From Clostridium_AM sp900759715 (lineage in GTDB: Bacteria; Bacillota; Clostridia; Clostridiales; Clostridiaceae): DNA of 64,000 nucleotides. Where the stretch lies: NCBI GenBank assembly GCA_900759715.1, contig CAAEXF010000139.1:1-64000 (forward strand), in the 5' to 3' direction. Made by a program: the position numbers and the translations under genes. Under the pieces are notes generated by a model. The model saw only the letters and a program-made list of their open reading frames with translations. It was not told the origin of the DNA and searched no databases. Positions 35,115-44,225 of this stretch are shown here, piece by piece. Every line of letters starts with the position of its first letter. Position 1 is the stretch's first letter.

Positions 35115-36134
35115 ATGAAAATAGTAGTAACTGGTGGAGCAGGGTTTATAGGTGGTAACTTTGTTCACTATATGATTAATAAATATAAAGATTATAAAAT
35201 AATCTGTTTAGATGCCTTAACTTATGCTGGTAATATGGAAACCTTAGCACCAGTTAAGGATAATTCTAATTTTAATTTTTACAAGATAGATATAGCTGAT
35301 AGAGAAGCAGTTTTTAATATGTTTGAAACTGAAAAACCTGATATAATAGTAAATTTTGCAGCTGAAAGCCATGTTGATAGATCAATTGAAGATCCAGGAA
35401 TATTTTTAAGAACTAATGTTATAGGCACTCAAGTGTTACTTGATGCCTGCAGAAAATATGGTATAAAGAGATATCATCAAGTATCTACCGATGAAGTTTA
35501 TGGAGATTTACCTCTTGATAGACTAGATTTATTTTTTACAGAAGAAACTCCACTTCACACATCAAGTCCATATTCAGCAAGTAAAGCATCAGCGGATCTT
35601 TTAGTTGGAGCATATAATCGTACTTTTAAAGTACCAACAACTATTTCACGTTGTTCTAATAACTATGGACCATATCATTTCCCAGAAAAGTTAATTCCAT
35701 TAATGATAGCAAATGCATTAAATAATAAGGAATTACCTGTATACGGAACAGGAGAAAATGTACGTGATTGGTTGTATGTAGAAGATCACTGCAGAGCAAT
35801 TGATTTAATTATACATAAAGGTACAGTAGGGGAAGTTTATAATATTGGTGGACATAATGAACGTACAAACTTAGAAGTGGTTAAAACAATACTTCATGAA
35901 TTAGGAATATCAGAAGACCTTATTAAATTTGTTGGAGATCGAGCAGGACATGATATGCGTTATGCTATAGATCCTACAAAAATTCATAATGAATTAGGAT
36001 GGCTTCCTACAACAACTTTTGATGAAGGCATTAAAAAGACTATTAAGTGGTATTTGGATAATAGAGCTTGGTGGGAAAATATAATTAGTGGTGAATATCA
36101 AAACTATTATGAGAAAATGTATGGAAACAGATAA
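35115..36134 (+). CDS. rmlB: dTDP-glucose 4,6-dehydratase
   Basis: A 339-residue short-chain dehydrogenase-type enzyme turning dTDP-glucose into dTDP-4-keto-6-deoxyglucose, the branch point between rhamnose and 3-amino-3,6-dideoxy sugars. GGAGFIGGNF binds NAD; STDEVYGDL and YSASKASADLLV carry the catalytic Thr, Asp, Glu and the Tyr-x3-Lys; SNNYGPYHFPEKLIP and AGHDMRYAID are substrate-binding. RBS AAGGGAGAG. Its last codons overlap the start of a truncated glycosyltransferase. Confidence 0.96.
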   Translation: MKIVVTGGAGFIGGNFVHYMINKYKDYKIICLDALTYAGNMETLAPVKDNSNFNFYKIDIADREAVFNMFETEKPDIIVNFAAESHVDRSIEDPGIFLRTNVIGTQVLLDACRKYGIKRYHQVSTDEVYGDLPLDRLDLFFTEETPLHTSSPYSASKASADLLVGAYNRTFKVPTTISRCSNNYGPYHFPEKLIPLMIANALNNKELPVYGTGENVRDWLYVEDHCRAIDLIIHKGTVGEVYNIGGHNERTNLEVVKTILHELGISEDLIKFVGDRAGHDMRYAIDPTKIHNELGWLPTTTFDEGIKKTIKWYLDNRAWWENIISGEYQNYYEKMYGNR

Positions 36135-36312
36135 ACCACTAGTATCTATATTGTTAGCTGTTTATAAGCCCAATACACAGTGGCTTATTGATCAGCTGAT
36201 TTCTTTAAATAATCAAACATATAATAATATAGAATTATTAGCTTACGATGATTGTGCTATAAAAATAATTAAAGAGGCATATTACAAAGGAGTAAAAAAT
36301 GATCTTAGTTAA
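36121..36312 (+). pseudogene. Truncated family 2 glycosyltransferase
   Basis: A 63-codon frame starting at ATG 36121, inside the end of rmlB. Its first 45 residues (VSILLAVYKPNTQWLIDQL, QTYNNIELLAYDDC) are the N-terminus of a GT2 enzyme, up to the first nucleotide-binding Asp pair. The rest of the catalytic domain is missing; the frame then reads IKIIKEAYYKG and runs 14 bases into rmlD. A full gene would be about 280-300 codons. I infer a deletion that joined the GT2 start to the sequence before rmlD. Confidence 0.75.
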
Positions 36313-37147
36313 TGGAGTTAACGGTCAACTAGGTTTTGATGTTATAAAAGAGCTAAATAAGAGGAATATTCAATGTTTAGGAATTGGTAAAGAAGAATTA
36401 GACATAACAGATAAAAAGGCAGTTAACGACTATATTTTAAAGTTAAAACCAGATTGTGTTATACACTGTGCTGCATATACAGCAGTTGATAGGGCGGAAG
36501 ATGAAAGTGAAATATGCTATAAAGTGAATGTATGCGGAACAGAAAATATAGCGAAAGCTTGTAAAAAAGTAAATGCTAAAATGATATACATATCTACAGA
36601 TTATGTCTTCGATGGAAAAGGAAATACCCCTTTTGAGGTTGATGGAAATATTAACCCTCTTTCAGTTTATGGAAGAACTAAATATGAGGGAGAAGTAAAA
36701 GTAAAAGAAAATTTAGAAAGATATTTTATAGTTAGGATTTCATGGGTTTTTGGCATAAATGGTAACAACTTTGTTAAAACAATGATTAGACTAGGAAAAG
36801 AAAAGGAAAGCTTAAATGTAGTATGTGACCAAATAGGAAGCCCTACATACACAGCAGATTTAGCACCACTTTTATGTGATATGGTGGTAAGTGAAAAGTA
36901 CGGAATATACCATGCAACAAATGAGAGGTTCTGTTCTTGGGCAGAATTTGCTGAAGAAATTATGAAAAAGGTAGGTTTAAGCTGTGTAATAAATCATATT
37001 CCTACAAGTGAGTATAAAACTAAAGCTGTAAGGCCTTTAAATTCTAGACTTTCTAAAAAAAGTATTGTAGAGAATGAATTTAAGTTATTGCCTAGTTGGC
37101 AAGATGCTTTGGACAGATATTTAATAGAAAGCAAAGGAGAAAAATAG
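36299..37147 (+). CDS. rmlD: dTDP-4-dehydrorhamnose reductase
   Basis: A 282-residue NAD(P)H-dependent reductase, last step of dTDP-L-rhamnose synthesis. VNGVNGQLGFDVIKEL is the nucleotide-binding glycine loop; CAAYTAVDRAEDE, STDYVFDGKG, YGRTKYEGE (Tyr-x3-Lys) and RISWVFGING are characteristic. RBS AAAGGAG at 36286-36292. The stop overlaps the GTG start of wzm by one base, so sugar synthesis and export genes are translationally linked. Confidence 0.96.
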   Translation: MILVNGVNGQLGFDVIKELNKRNIQCLGIGKEELDITDKKAVNDYILKLKPDCVIHCAAYTAVDRAEDESEICYKVNVCGTENIAKACKKVNAKMIYISTDYVFDGKGNTPFEVDGNINPLSVYGRTKYEGEVKVKENLERYFIVRISWVFGINGNNFVKTMIRLGKEKESLNVVCDQIGSPTYTADLAPLLCDMVVSEKYGIYHATNERFCSWAEFAEEIMKKVGLSCVINHIPTSEYKTKAVRPLNSRLSKKSIVENEFKLLPSWQDALDRYLIESKGEK

Positions 37148-37920
37148 TGACTATATTCAATGAACTTAAAAAATATAAATTCCTAATAAATCAGCTTGTT
37201 TCAAGAGATTTTAAAACTAAATATAAACGATCTTTTTTAGGTGTGTTATGGAGTTTATTAAATCCTCTTCTTACAATGACAGTGCAGTATATTGTATTTT
37301 CAACATTATTTCGATTTGATGTACCACACTATCAGGTATATTTACTTAGCGGTATAGTAATGTTCAATTTTTTTTCTGAAGCAACAACTCAAGCATTAAC
37401 GTCTATTACTGGTAATGCTAATTTAATAACAAAAGTATATATGCCTAAGTACGTGTTCCCTGTAACAAAAGTTTTATCATCATGCATAAATTTAGGATTT
37501 TCATTTATTGCATTGTATGTGATGATTTTATTTTCTGGATTAAAGATTACCATATCACACTTACTTTTACCATTTGCAATGTTAAACATGATTATATTCA
37601 CTATTGGATTTAGTTTAATATTATCATCTTTGATGGTATTCTTTAGAGATATGCAGTTTTTATACAGTGTTGCAATAATGTTATGGATGTATATCACACC
37701 AATTTTTTATCCAGAAAATATTATAGGGCCGAAGTTTAAATGGATTTTGCAGTTAAATCCTTTATATTATTTTATAAAATATTCAAGAAATATAATTTTT
37801 GATAACTCCATTCCAACTTTGAGATTACATATAATATGTTTAATTTTTTCAGTTGGTACATTAATAATAGGTTCTGTTTTGTTTAAAAAATTAGAAAAAA
37901 AGTTTATATTTAATCTATAA
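37147..37920 (+). CDS. wzm: Polysaccharide ABC exporter, permease (Wzm)
   Basis: A 257-residue ABC-2 type permease with six helices and an N-terminal amphipathic segment containing RDFKTKYKRSFLGVLWSLLN, the Wzm/TagG hallmark. GSVLFKKLEKKF is the usual C-terminal end. It forms the channel that moves undecaprenyl-linked glycan outward. The frame is open from 37096, but AAAGGAG at 37133-37139 points to the GTG at 37147, which overlaps the rmlD stop. Partner ATPase gene follows. Confidence 0.9.
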   Translation: MTIFNELKKYKFLINQLVSRDFKTKYKRSFLGVLWSLLNPLLTMTVQYIVFSTLFRFDVPHYQVYLLSGIVMFNFFSEATTQALTSITGNANLITKVYMPKYVFPVTKVLSSCINLGFSFIALYVMILFSGLKITISHLLLPFAMLNMIIFTIGFSLILSSLMVFFRDMQFLYSVAIMLWMYITPIFYPENIIGPKFKWILQLNPLYYFIKYSRNIIFDNSIPTLRLHIICLIFSVGTLIIGSVLFKKLEKKFIFNL

Positions 37921-37941
37921 GGCGTAGACAAGGTGAAAGAA

Positions 37942-38664
37942 ATGATAAAAATTAATAATGTTACAATGGATTTCAAAATTCAAAAAGAACATATACAGAG
38001 TTTAAAAGAATATTTGGTTAATATGTTTAAGGGAAAAATAACTTACGAATATTTTAGAGCACTAGATAATGTCTCTATTGATATAAAAAAGGGGGAAGTT
38101 GTAGGAATTGTTGGGCGTAATGGTGCAGGAAAAAGCACATTACTTAAAACAATAGCAGGAGTTTTAACACCTACAAGTGGGAATATAAAAATTAACGGAA
38201 TTATTGCACCTATGTTAGAGCTAGGTGCAGGCTTTGATCATGACCTAACCGCAAGAGAAAATATATACTTAAATGGTGCAATTTTAGGTTATTCTAAAGA
38301 ATTTCTAGCAAGCAAATTCAAAGAAATAGTTGACTTTTCAGAACTTGAAGATTTTATAGATCAACCTGTTAGAACATTTTCATCTGGAATGTTGATGCGA
38401 CTAGCTTTTTCTATTTCTACTATTGTTGAACCTGAGATATTAATAGTAGATGAGATTTTATCTGTTGGGGATAGTCATTTTAAAAAGAAAAGTGAAAAAC
38501 GTATGCGTGAGCTTATGGCGGGAGGAACTACTGTCTTAATGGTTTCCCATACACTTCCGCAAATACAAGAAATGTGTAGTAGAGTTATTTGGCTTGAAAA
38601 AGGCAAAGTTAAGATGGATGGTGATACTAAGACTGTTTGTGATGAATATGGGAAAGAGGTTTAG
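37942..38664 (+). CDS. wzt: Polysaccharide ABC exporter, ATP-binding protein (Wzt)
   Basis: A 240-residue ABC ATPase. Walker A VGRNGAGKSTLLK, signature FSSGMLMRLAFS, Walker B ILIVDEILSVGD and switch His in MVSHTLPQ are intact, and LELGAGFDHDLTARENIYLNG (blocks LELGAGF and TARENIYLNG) is typical for Wzt/TagH. It lacks the C-terminal carbohydrate-binding domain of chain-length-sensing Wzt, so export is probably not coupled to a capped end. A GTG at 37933 is in frame; ATG 37942 behind AAGGTGAAA is preferred. A diverged copy of its last codons lies at 40350-40466. Confidence 0.92.
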   Translation: MIKINNVTMDFKIQKEHIQSLKEYLVNMFKGKITYEYFRALDNVSIDIKKGEVVGIVGRNGAGKSTLLKTIAGVLTPTSGNIKINGIIAPMLELGAGFDHDLTARENIYLNGAILGYSKEFLASKFKEIVDFSELEDFIDQPVRTFSSGMLMRLAFSISTIVEPEILIVDEILSVGDSHFKKKSEKRMRELMAGGTTVLMVSHTLPQIQEMCSRVIWLEKGKVKMDGDTKTVCDEYGKEV

Positions 38665-38791
38665 AAGTAAGAAAATATAATATAGCTTATTAACATGGTT
38701 TATTACTGTGAAAATCCAATATAATCATATATAAAATAACAATTTACATTTTTAGGATGTGTAAAGTTGTAAAGTATAAAGGAGATTTAAT

Positions 38792-39115
38792 ATGATATTT
38801 ACAGGGGAACGATTTGTCCCCAATATGGATTTGGACAGTGAATTAGAAGCACAACATTTTCAGCGTTATTATTCTATAAAAGATTTAGTAAAGGGTAAAA
38901 TTGTAGCTGACTCAGATTGTGGTGATGGATATGGAAGTTTCATGATAAGTGAGAATGCAGAAAAGGTATATGGGATTGATATTTCAGAGGAAGCTGTAAG
39001 AGAAACATCTGAAGGATATATAAGTAATAACTTAAAATTTATAAATGCTTCTATTGAAAAACTACCTTTTGAGGGCAATTCGATAAATGAATTTCATGTA
39101 AACGAGTTTTACTAA
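38792..39115 (+). pseudogene. N-terminal fragment of a SAM-dependent methyltransferase
   Basis: A 107-codon frame with the start of a class I methyltransferase: FTGERFVPNMDLDSELEAQH, then motif I as VADSDCGDGYGSFMIS (normally DxxCGEGYGS), VYGIDISEEAV and INASIEKLPFEGNSI. It stops where motif IV and the rest of the fold should follow. About 190 non-coding bases come next. A complete enzyme would be at least 230 residues. It would have methylated a sugar, perhaps capping the glycan. I judge it inactive. Confidence 0.75.
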
Positions 39116-39305
39116 GAAGAGTTTATTGATTTTTTAAAACTAAATTTAAATTTTTGAAAGTTTATTATCAATATTTAGAAATAGTATCTTTACTAAATAA
39201 CTTAGAAAAAAGAATGACAATAATTTTAAGTCAAGATAGAAATTTGAAATTACATTTTCTTAAAGTTATGATATATACTAAAATAATTTATATGGAGTTG
39301 ATGAA

Positions 39306-40313
39306 ATGGTAAGTATAATAATATTGACGCATAATGCTCCTGAATACGTAAAGCTTACACTCGAAAGTCTTAGCATCACCAAGGATGTAGAATATGAAGT
39401 AATTGTTCTTGACAATGCTTCAGAAGATGAAACAAAGGATTTATTGTGGTTTTTAAAAAAGAGAGGGCTTATAAAAAAATTAATATATGAAAGTGAAAAC
39501 ACTTTTTTTTCTAGAGGAAACAATTTAGCTTTTAAATTTTGTGATAAAAACAGTAAATTTGTTCTGTTTTTAAATTCTGATATTGAAATTAAAGATCCAT
39601 TTTGGCTCAAGAAAATGCTTTCTATCCATAAAAATGGAGCTACCTCTCTAGGTTTATGTATGACACAGGAAGGGCGGTTTATTGCTGATGGGTATTGCTT
39701 ATTAATTGATAAAGATTTGTATGAAAGATTTCCAATGAGAGAAGATTATGAATGGTGGTATTCTTTGACATATACAGAATCGCAATTATTAAAGAATGAA
39801 TATTCTATATTAGCAGTAAAGAATCACGAGGAACTAATACATCATTTTGGTGGTAAGTCAGGTGATGCATGGAAAAGTGCCAAAGGTATGAATACAACAG
39901 AAAACTTAAGTGACAGATGGTTGGAAAAGTGCAAAAAACAAGTGAACCCTATATTCTCTTTATCTAAAGGGATAGGTAATGATAAAGAAAAATTTAATAT
40001 GATACGCGGGGTAAGCTCAGATGATTGGTGTGCCCCAATAGTAGATTTTGAAATTAAAACTCTTGATAAAGGTAAAATTAAACTTGATGGGTATTATCCA
40101 AATTTATTAACAGGAGATGAAACAGGGGCTATTCTTGTTGATGGAAAAATGGTTAGTGAATTTACTATTAACCAGCAATCTTTTTCTTTTGACTTTTCAG
40201 CACCTCAAAATAGCATAGTACACGTAACAATAAAAAGTGATTTTTCGTTCCAAGCAACACCACCTGATGTTAGAGAACTTTCATTTATTTTATCAAATGT
40301 TGTTGCTTATTAA
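39306..40313 (+). CDS. Family 2 glycosyltransferase with unusual C-terminal domain
   Basis: A 335-residue cytosolic protein. Residues 1-110 are a GT2 nucleotide-sugar domain (VSIIILTHNAPEYVKLTLES, VIVLDNASED, NNLAFKF and the DxD in FLNSDIEI). The central part is poorly conserved. Residues about 237-335 form a beta-rich module (KIKLDGYYPNLLTG, FTINQQSFSFDFSAPQNSIV) that recurs at the end of the membrane protein encoded at 47226-49025. The sugar transferred is unknown. The gene follows a broken methyltransferase and precedes a wzt remnant. Confidence 0.8.
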   Translation: MVSIIILTHNAPEYVKLTLESLSITKDVEYEVIVLDNASEDETKDLLWFLKKRGLIKKLIYESENTFFSRGNNLAFKFCDKNSKFVLFLNSDIEIKDPFWLKKMLSIHKNGATSLGLCMTQEGRFIADGYCLLIDKDLYERFPMREDYEWWYSLTYTESQLLKNEYSILAVKNHEELIHHFGGKSGDAWKSAKGMNTTENLSDRWLEKCKKQVNPIFSLSKGIGNDKEKFNMIRGVSSDDWCAPIVDFEIKTLDKGKIKLDGYYPNLLTGDETGAILVDGKMVSEFTINQQSFSFDFSAPQNSIVHVTIKSDFSFQATPPDVRELSFILSNVVAY

Positions 40314-40349
40314 ATTGATATTGATTATATATTATTGATAATGTAAATA

Positions 40350-40466
40350 AAAAAGTTTGCATAGTTATTTATCTTGAAAAAGGTAAAGTTAAAATGGATG
40401 GTAATATTAAGATCAATGGATTGTAATATTAAGATCATTTGTAGTGAGTATGTAAAGGAAATTTAG
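40350..40466 (+). pseudogene. wzt: Remnant of a wzt 3' end
   Basis: The sequence translates as IYLEKGKVKMDGNIKI and, after a frame break, CSEYVKEI-stop. This matches the last residues of Wzt (IWLEKGKVKMDGDTKTVCDEYGKEV-stop, blocks EKGKVKMDG and CDEYGKEV). A 22-bp tandem duplication (40393-40414 and 40415-40436) causes the frame break; without it the reading frame is continuous. The rest of this second wzt is absent. Confidence 0.8.
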
Positions 40467-40520
40467 AAAGTATAACATATGAGCAAACTAAAATTTTTGA
40501 TAAAGGGAAGAGATAATTTT

Positions 40521-43500
40521 ATGGAAAGCTTTGAAAATATAAAGTATACAGTTGTAGTTCCTGATGGAGCAGGCAGCAAAGGGGATGAAGCAGTTATCAG
40601 GGGATGCCTAAATGTTTTGAATGGAGAAAATATATTAATACTTAATCCCCGAAATGCTATGTGGTCAGATACACTGTTAGATAGGAATCTTGATTTCGTG
40701 GAAAAATATGAACCTTTAGAAACCTTGAGCAAAGCTATAAATAGCAAGACTACATTGATAATTCTTGGTACGGATATAATGGACGGTACTCATGGAACTG
40801 AAATTAGTGTAAATAGATTGAAAGCTATAGATAAGGTAATTGAGCTTGGAGGGAGTGCATTTGTTTTTTGTTCTTTTAGAAGTGATGCTCCTAAAGAAAT
40901 AATTGATAATATAAAAAGATTAAATAAAAATGTTAAATTCTACCTAAGAGATTATGTATCTCTAGATAACTTTAATAATCTGACTGGCTTAAAGGGAGAT
41001 TATTTTCCGGATTTTTCTTTTTTTTGTGAGAAAAAAGACACAATTAGAACTAATTCGATAGAGGAACTATTAAGGAGTAGAAAACAAGATGGTAAAACTT
41101 TAGTAGGGTTAAACTTTTCTGAGCAGTCCTTTTTAAGTTTTTATGATTATGCTAATATGAGCAGCAGAGAAATGTATGTAAGAAGTATAATTAATAGCAT
41201 CAATAAGTATGTTAGCAATCCTTATTTTGTACTTATATCACATGATTCCAGAAAATGGGAAAACCATCTATCAGATGATGACTTTAATAATATTGCTTTA
41301 GAATATCTCAAGCTCTCAGAACTTAATGATGAGGTACTGGTAATTGATTCTAATATATTAGAATCAGAGCTATTATTAATACTAAAAGAAATAGATATCA
41401 TTATTAGTGGGCGTATGCATTTATCTGTTGCAGCTTTTCGTAGTGATGTTTTACCAATTGTTTATACAAGTTATAGAAAAGATGCAAAATTTAATATGTA
41501 TGAAAAAGTTAAGGGAATGTTTCAAAGTAGGTTAGGACATGCAGAGCTTGTAGCTAAGGATGAAGAGGAATTTATAAAAGCATTAGAGATTGTAAAGAAT
41601 GAAAAAGCTGAGCTCTTATCAAGATTATATGAATTTAATAACAAAAATCAAGATGATGACTTGGAACAAATGATAATGCTTCAAAAAAAACTTGATGTAA
41701 ATGATACAAAGAACACATATGATGAAGAGATGCGTTTAAGACAAATGTTAATAATTGCAGAAAAAAAATTATCAACAGTTACAAAGATGAAAGAAAAATA
41801 TGAACAGGATATATTAAATCGTGATGGGCATATAAGTTTATTACTTGAAAGTGAACGCAGTCTAAAAAGAAAAGTAAATGATTATGAAAATGAAATTGCG
41901 ATATTAAAAGAGAAGCAAAATGACTTGAATAGAGAACTTACAAATAAAGAAGGACATATTAATTTACTATTAGAAAGTGATAGAGAGTTGGAGCGTATTA
42001 AAAATTCTCGTTCATGGAGAATGATGAAATATGTATGGAGATTTAGAGATAAAATAGTACCACATGGTAGCAAAAGAAGACTTTTAATTAAAATATTTGT
42101 AAAATTTATAAAGCATCCAATCAAGTTTAGTAAAAATATTAATTCTAAGCGTATAAGTAAATTTTTTTATTATTTGAAACGTGAAGGCGCATCTAGTGTA
42201 GCAATGAGATTAGATGAATGTATAGTATCAAATAATAGTAAATCTCTAAAGCTTAGTATTACTGAAGTAGATTTTAATAATGAAAAGGTATATGAAATAT
42301 CTGATTTTGATAAATTGGTATTTCATAAGATAGAAAACCCAAAAGTTTCAATTATTATTCCAGTTTACAATCAAATAAATTATACATATGCTTGCCTAAA
42401 GTCAATATTAGAAAATAGCAAAGATGAGAGCTATGAAATAATAATTGCTGATGATTGTTCTAAGGATATAACAACAGATATTCTAGAGTTCGTAGAAAAT
42501 ATTACAGTAATAAGAACACAAGAAAATTTAAGATTCCTGCGAAATTGCAATAATGCGGCTAAGTATGCGAAGGGCGAGTATATATTGTTTTTAAACAATG
42601 ATACACAAGTACAACAAAATTGGTTGAAGTCGTTAGTTTCTTTAATGGAAAAGGACAATACAATAGGGCTTGTTGGCTCTAAGCTTGTATATCCTGATGG
42701 AAGACTACAAGAAGCTGCTGGAATTATATGGAGTGATGCATCTGGTTGGAACTATGGTAGATTATCTAATCCACAAGACCCTGAATTTAGTTATGTTAGA
42801 GAGTGTGACTATATATCAGGGGCTTCTATGATGATAAAACATAGCCTTTGGAAAGAAATTGGAGGGTTTGATGAAAGATTTGCTCCAGCGTACTACGAAG
42901 ATAGTGACTTAGCTTTTGAAGTTAGAAGACATGGTTATAAAGTTATGTTACAACCTCTATCTATAGTGGTACATTTTGAAGGTATATCTAATGGGACAGA
43001 CCTAACAAGTGGACAAAAATCATATCAAGTTAAAAACTGTGAAACCTTCAAAGAAAAATGGAAGAATGAGTTGCAAAAACAATTTAGAAGCGGTGAAAAT
43101 GTTTTTGTTGCTAGAGATAGAAGTAAAGATAAAAAACATATTCTTGTAGTAGATCATTATGTTCCGCATTATGATAAAGATGCAGGAAGTAGAACTGTTT
43201 ATCAATATTTAAATTTGTTTGTGAAAATGGGCTATAGTGTATCATTTATGGGAGATAACTTCCATAGACATGAACCATATACTACAGTGCTACAACAAAT
43301 GGGTATAGAAGTGTTATATGGTTCATATTACGCAAATAATTGGAAAACATGGATAAAACAAAATAGTAAACATTTTGATTTTGCATTTTTAAATAGACCA
43401 CATATTTCAGAAAAATATATTGATTTTATTAAAGAAAATACTAATGCAAAGATAGTTTATTACGGTCATGATTTACATTTCTTAAGAGAGATGAGAGAGT

Positions 43501-44225
43501 TTAGTTTAACAGGAGACAAAGCGATATTAAAATCTTCTGATGAATGGAAGAAAAAAGAAATTGGCTTAATGAATAAAGCTGATATCATATTATATCCATC
43601 AGATGTAGAAGTAGAAGAAATTAAGAAAATAGATAATTCTTTAGATGTTAAAAGATTGCCAGCGTATATAATGGAAAATAATAAAAATTTAAAAGACGTC
43701 AGAGATAGAAAAGATTTATTATTTGTAGGTGGATTTGGGCATGGGCCTAATGTTGATGGAATTGTATGGTTTTGTGAAAATATTTTCTCGAAAGTAGTAG
43801 AGAAAGATCCAAGTATTAAGCTAAATATTGTAGGCTCAAAAGCACCAGATAAGGTTTTAGCCTTAAAAAGTTCTAATATAAATGTTTTAGGATTTGTTAG
43901 TGATGAAGAATTAAAAGAGCTTTACAAAAATTGTCGTGTATCTGTAGCTCCATTAAGGTATGGTGCAGGAATAAAAGGGAAAATTATTGAAGCTATAGCA
44001 AATGGAATTCCTGTGGTAACTACTACTTGTGGTGCAGAAGGAATAGCAAACGAAGATAATTTTATTATTGTAGAGGATGATTGTGAGAAATTTGCACAGA
44101 GCATTTTAAAATTATATGAAGATGAAGAATTAATAAAGTTAAATATCAATAAGGGATTTAACTTTATTGAAGAAAATTATTCATCTAATAGTGCTGAAAA
44201 CTTTGTGAAGGAGTTGTTTGAATAA
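40521..44225 (+). CDS. Three-domain glycan enzyme: pyruvyltransferase-like, GT2 and GT4
   Basis: A 1234-residue multidomain protein. Residues about 5-380 resemble polysaccharide pyruvyl transferases (VVVPDGAGSKGDEAVIRG, IIISGRMHLSVAAFRSDVLP). About 390-515 is a charged coiled coil with the repeated phrase HI(S/N)LLLES. About 605-840 is a GT2 domain (VSIIIPVYNQINYTYACLKS, IIIADDCSKD, LFLNNDTQVQ, GGFDERFAPAYYEDSDLAF). About 870-1234 is a GT-B domain of GT4 type (VVDHYVPHYDKDAGSRTVYQ, LLFVGGFGHGPNVDG, VSVAPLRYGAGIKGKIIEA). ATG 40521 follows AAAGGGAAGAG; an ATG at 40479 is possible but has no ribosome binding site. It probably adds two sugars and perhaps a pyruvate ketal. hddA overlaps by one base. 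Confidence 0.82.
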   Translation: MESFENIKYTVVVPDGAGSKGDEAVIRGCLNVLNGENILILNPRNAMWSDTLLDRNLDFVEKYEPLETLSKAINSKTTLIILGTDIMDGTHGTEISVNRLKAIDKVIELGGSAFVFCSFRSDAPKEIIDNIKRLNKNVKFYLRDYVSLDNFNNLTGLKGDYFPDFSFFCEKKDTIRTNSIEELLRSRKQDGKTLVGLNFSEQSFLSFYDYANMSSREMYVRSIINSINKYVSNPYFVLISHDSRKWENHLSDDDFNNIALEYLKLSELNDEVLVIDSNILESELLLILKEIDIIISGRMHLSVAAFRSDVLPIVYTSYRKDAKFNMYEKVKGMFQSRLGHAELVAKDEEEFIKALEIVKNEKAELLSRLYEFNNKNQDDDLEQMIMLQKKLDVNDTKNTYDEEMRLRQMLIIAEKKLSTVTKMKEKYEQDILNRDGHISLLLESERSLKRKVNDYENEIAILKEKQNDLNRELTNKEGHINLLLESDRELERIKNSRSWRMMKYVWRFRDKIVPHGSKRRLLIKIFVKFIKHPIKFSKNINSKRISKFFYYLKREGASSVAMRLDECIVSNNSKSLKLSITEVDFNNEKVYEISDFDKLVFHKIENPKVSIIIPVYNQINYTYACLKSILENSKDESYEIIIADDCSKDITTDILEFVENITVIRTQENLRFLRNCNNAAKYAKGEYILFLNNDTQVQQNWLKSLVSLMEKDNTIGLVGSKLVYPDGRLQEAAGIIWSDASGWNYGRLSNPQDPEFSYVRECDYISGASMMIKHSLWKEIGGFDERFAPAYYEDSDLAFEVRRHGYKVMLQPLSIVVHFEGISNGTDLTSGQKSYQVKNCETFKEKWKNELQKQFRSGENVFVARDRSKDKKHILVVDHYVPHYDKDAGSRTVYQYLNLFVKMGYSVSFMGDNFHRHEPYTTVLQQMGIEVLYGSYYANNWKTWIKQNSKHFDFAFLNRPHISEKYIDFIKENTNAKIVYYGHDLHFLREMREFSLTGDKAILKSSDEWKKKEIGLMNKADIILYPSDVEVEEIKKIDNSLDVKRLPAYIMENNKNLKDVRDRKDLLFVGGFGHGPNVDGIVWFCENIFSKVVEKDPSIKLNIVGSKAPDKVLALKSSNINVLGFVSDEELKELYKNCRVSVAPLRYGAGIKGKIIEAIANGIPVVTTTCGAEGIANEDNFIIVEDDCEKFAQSILKLYEDEELIKLNINKGFNFIEENYSSNSAENFVKELFE

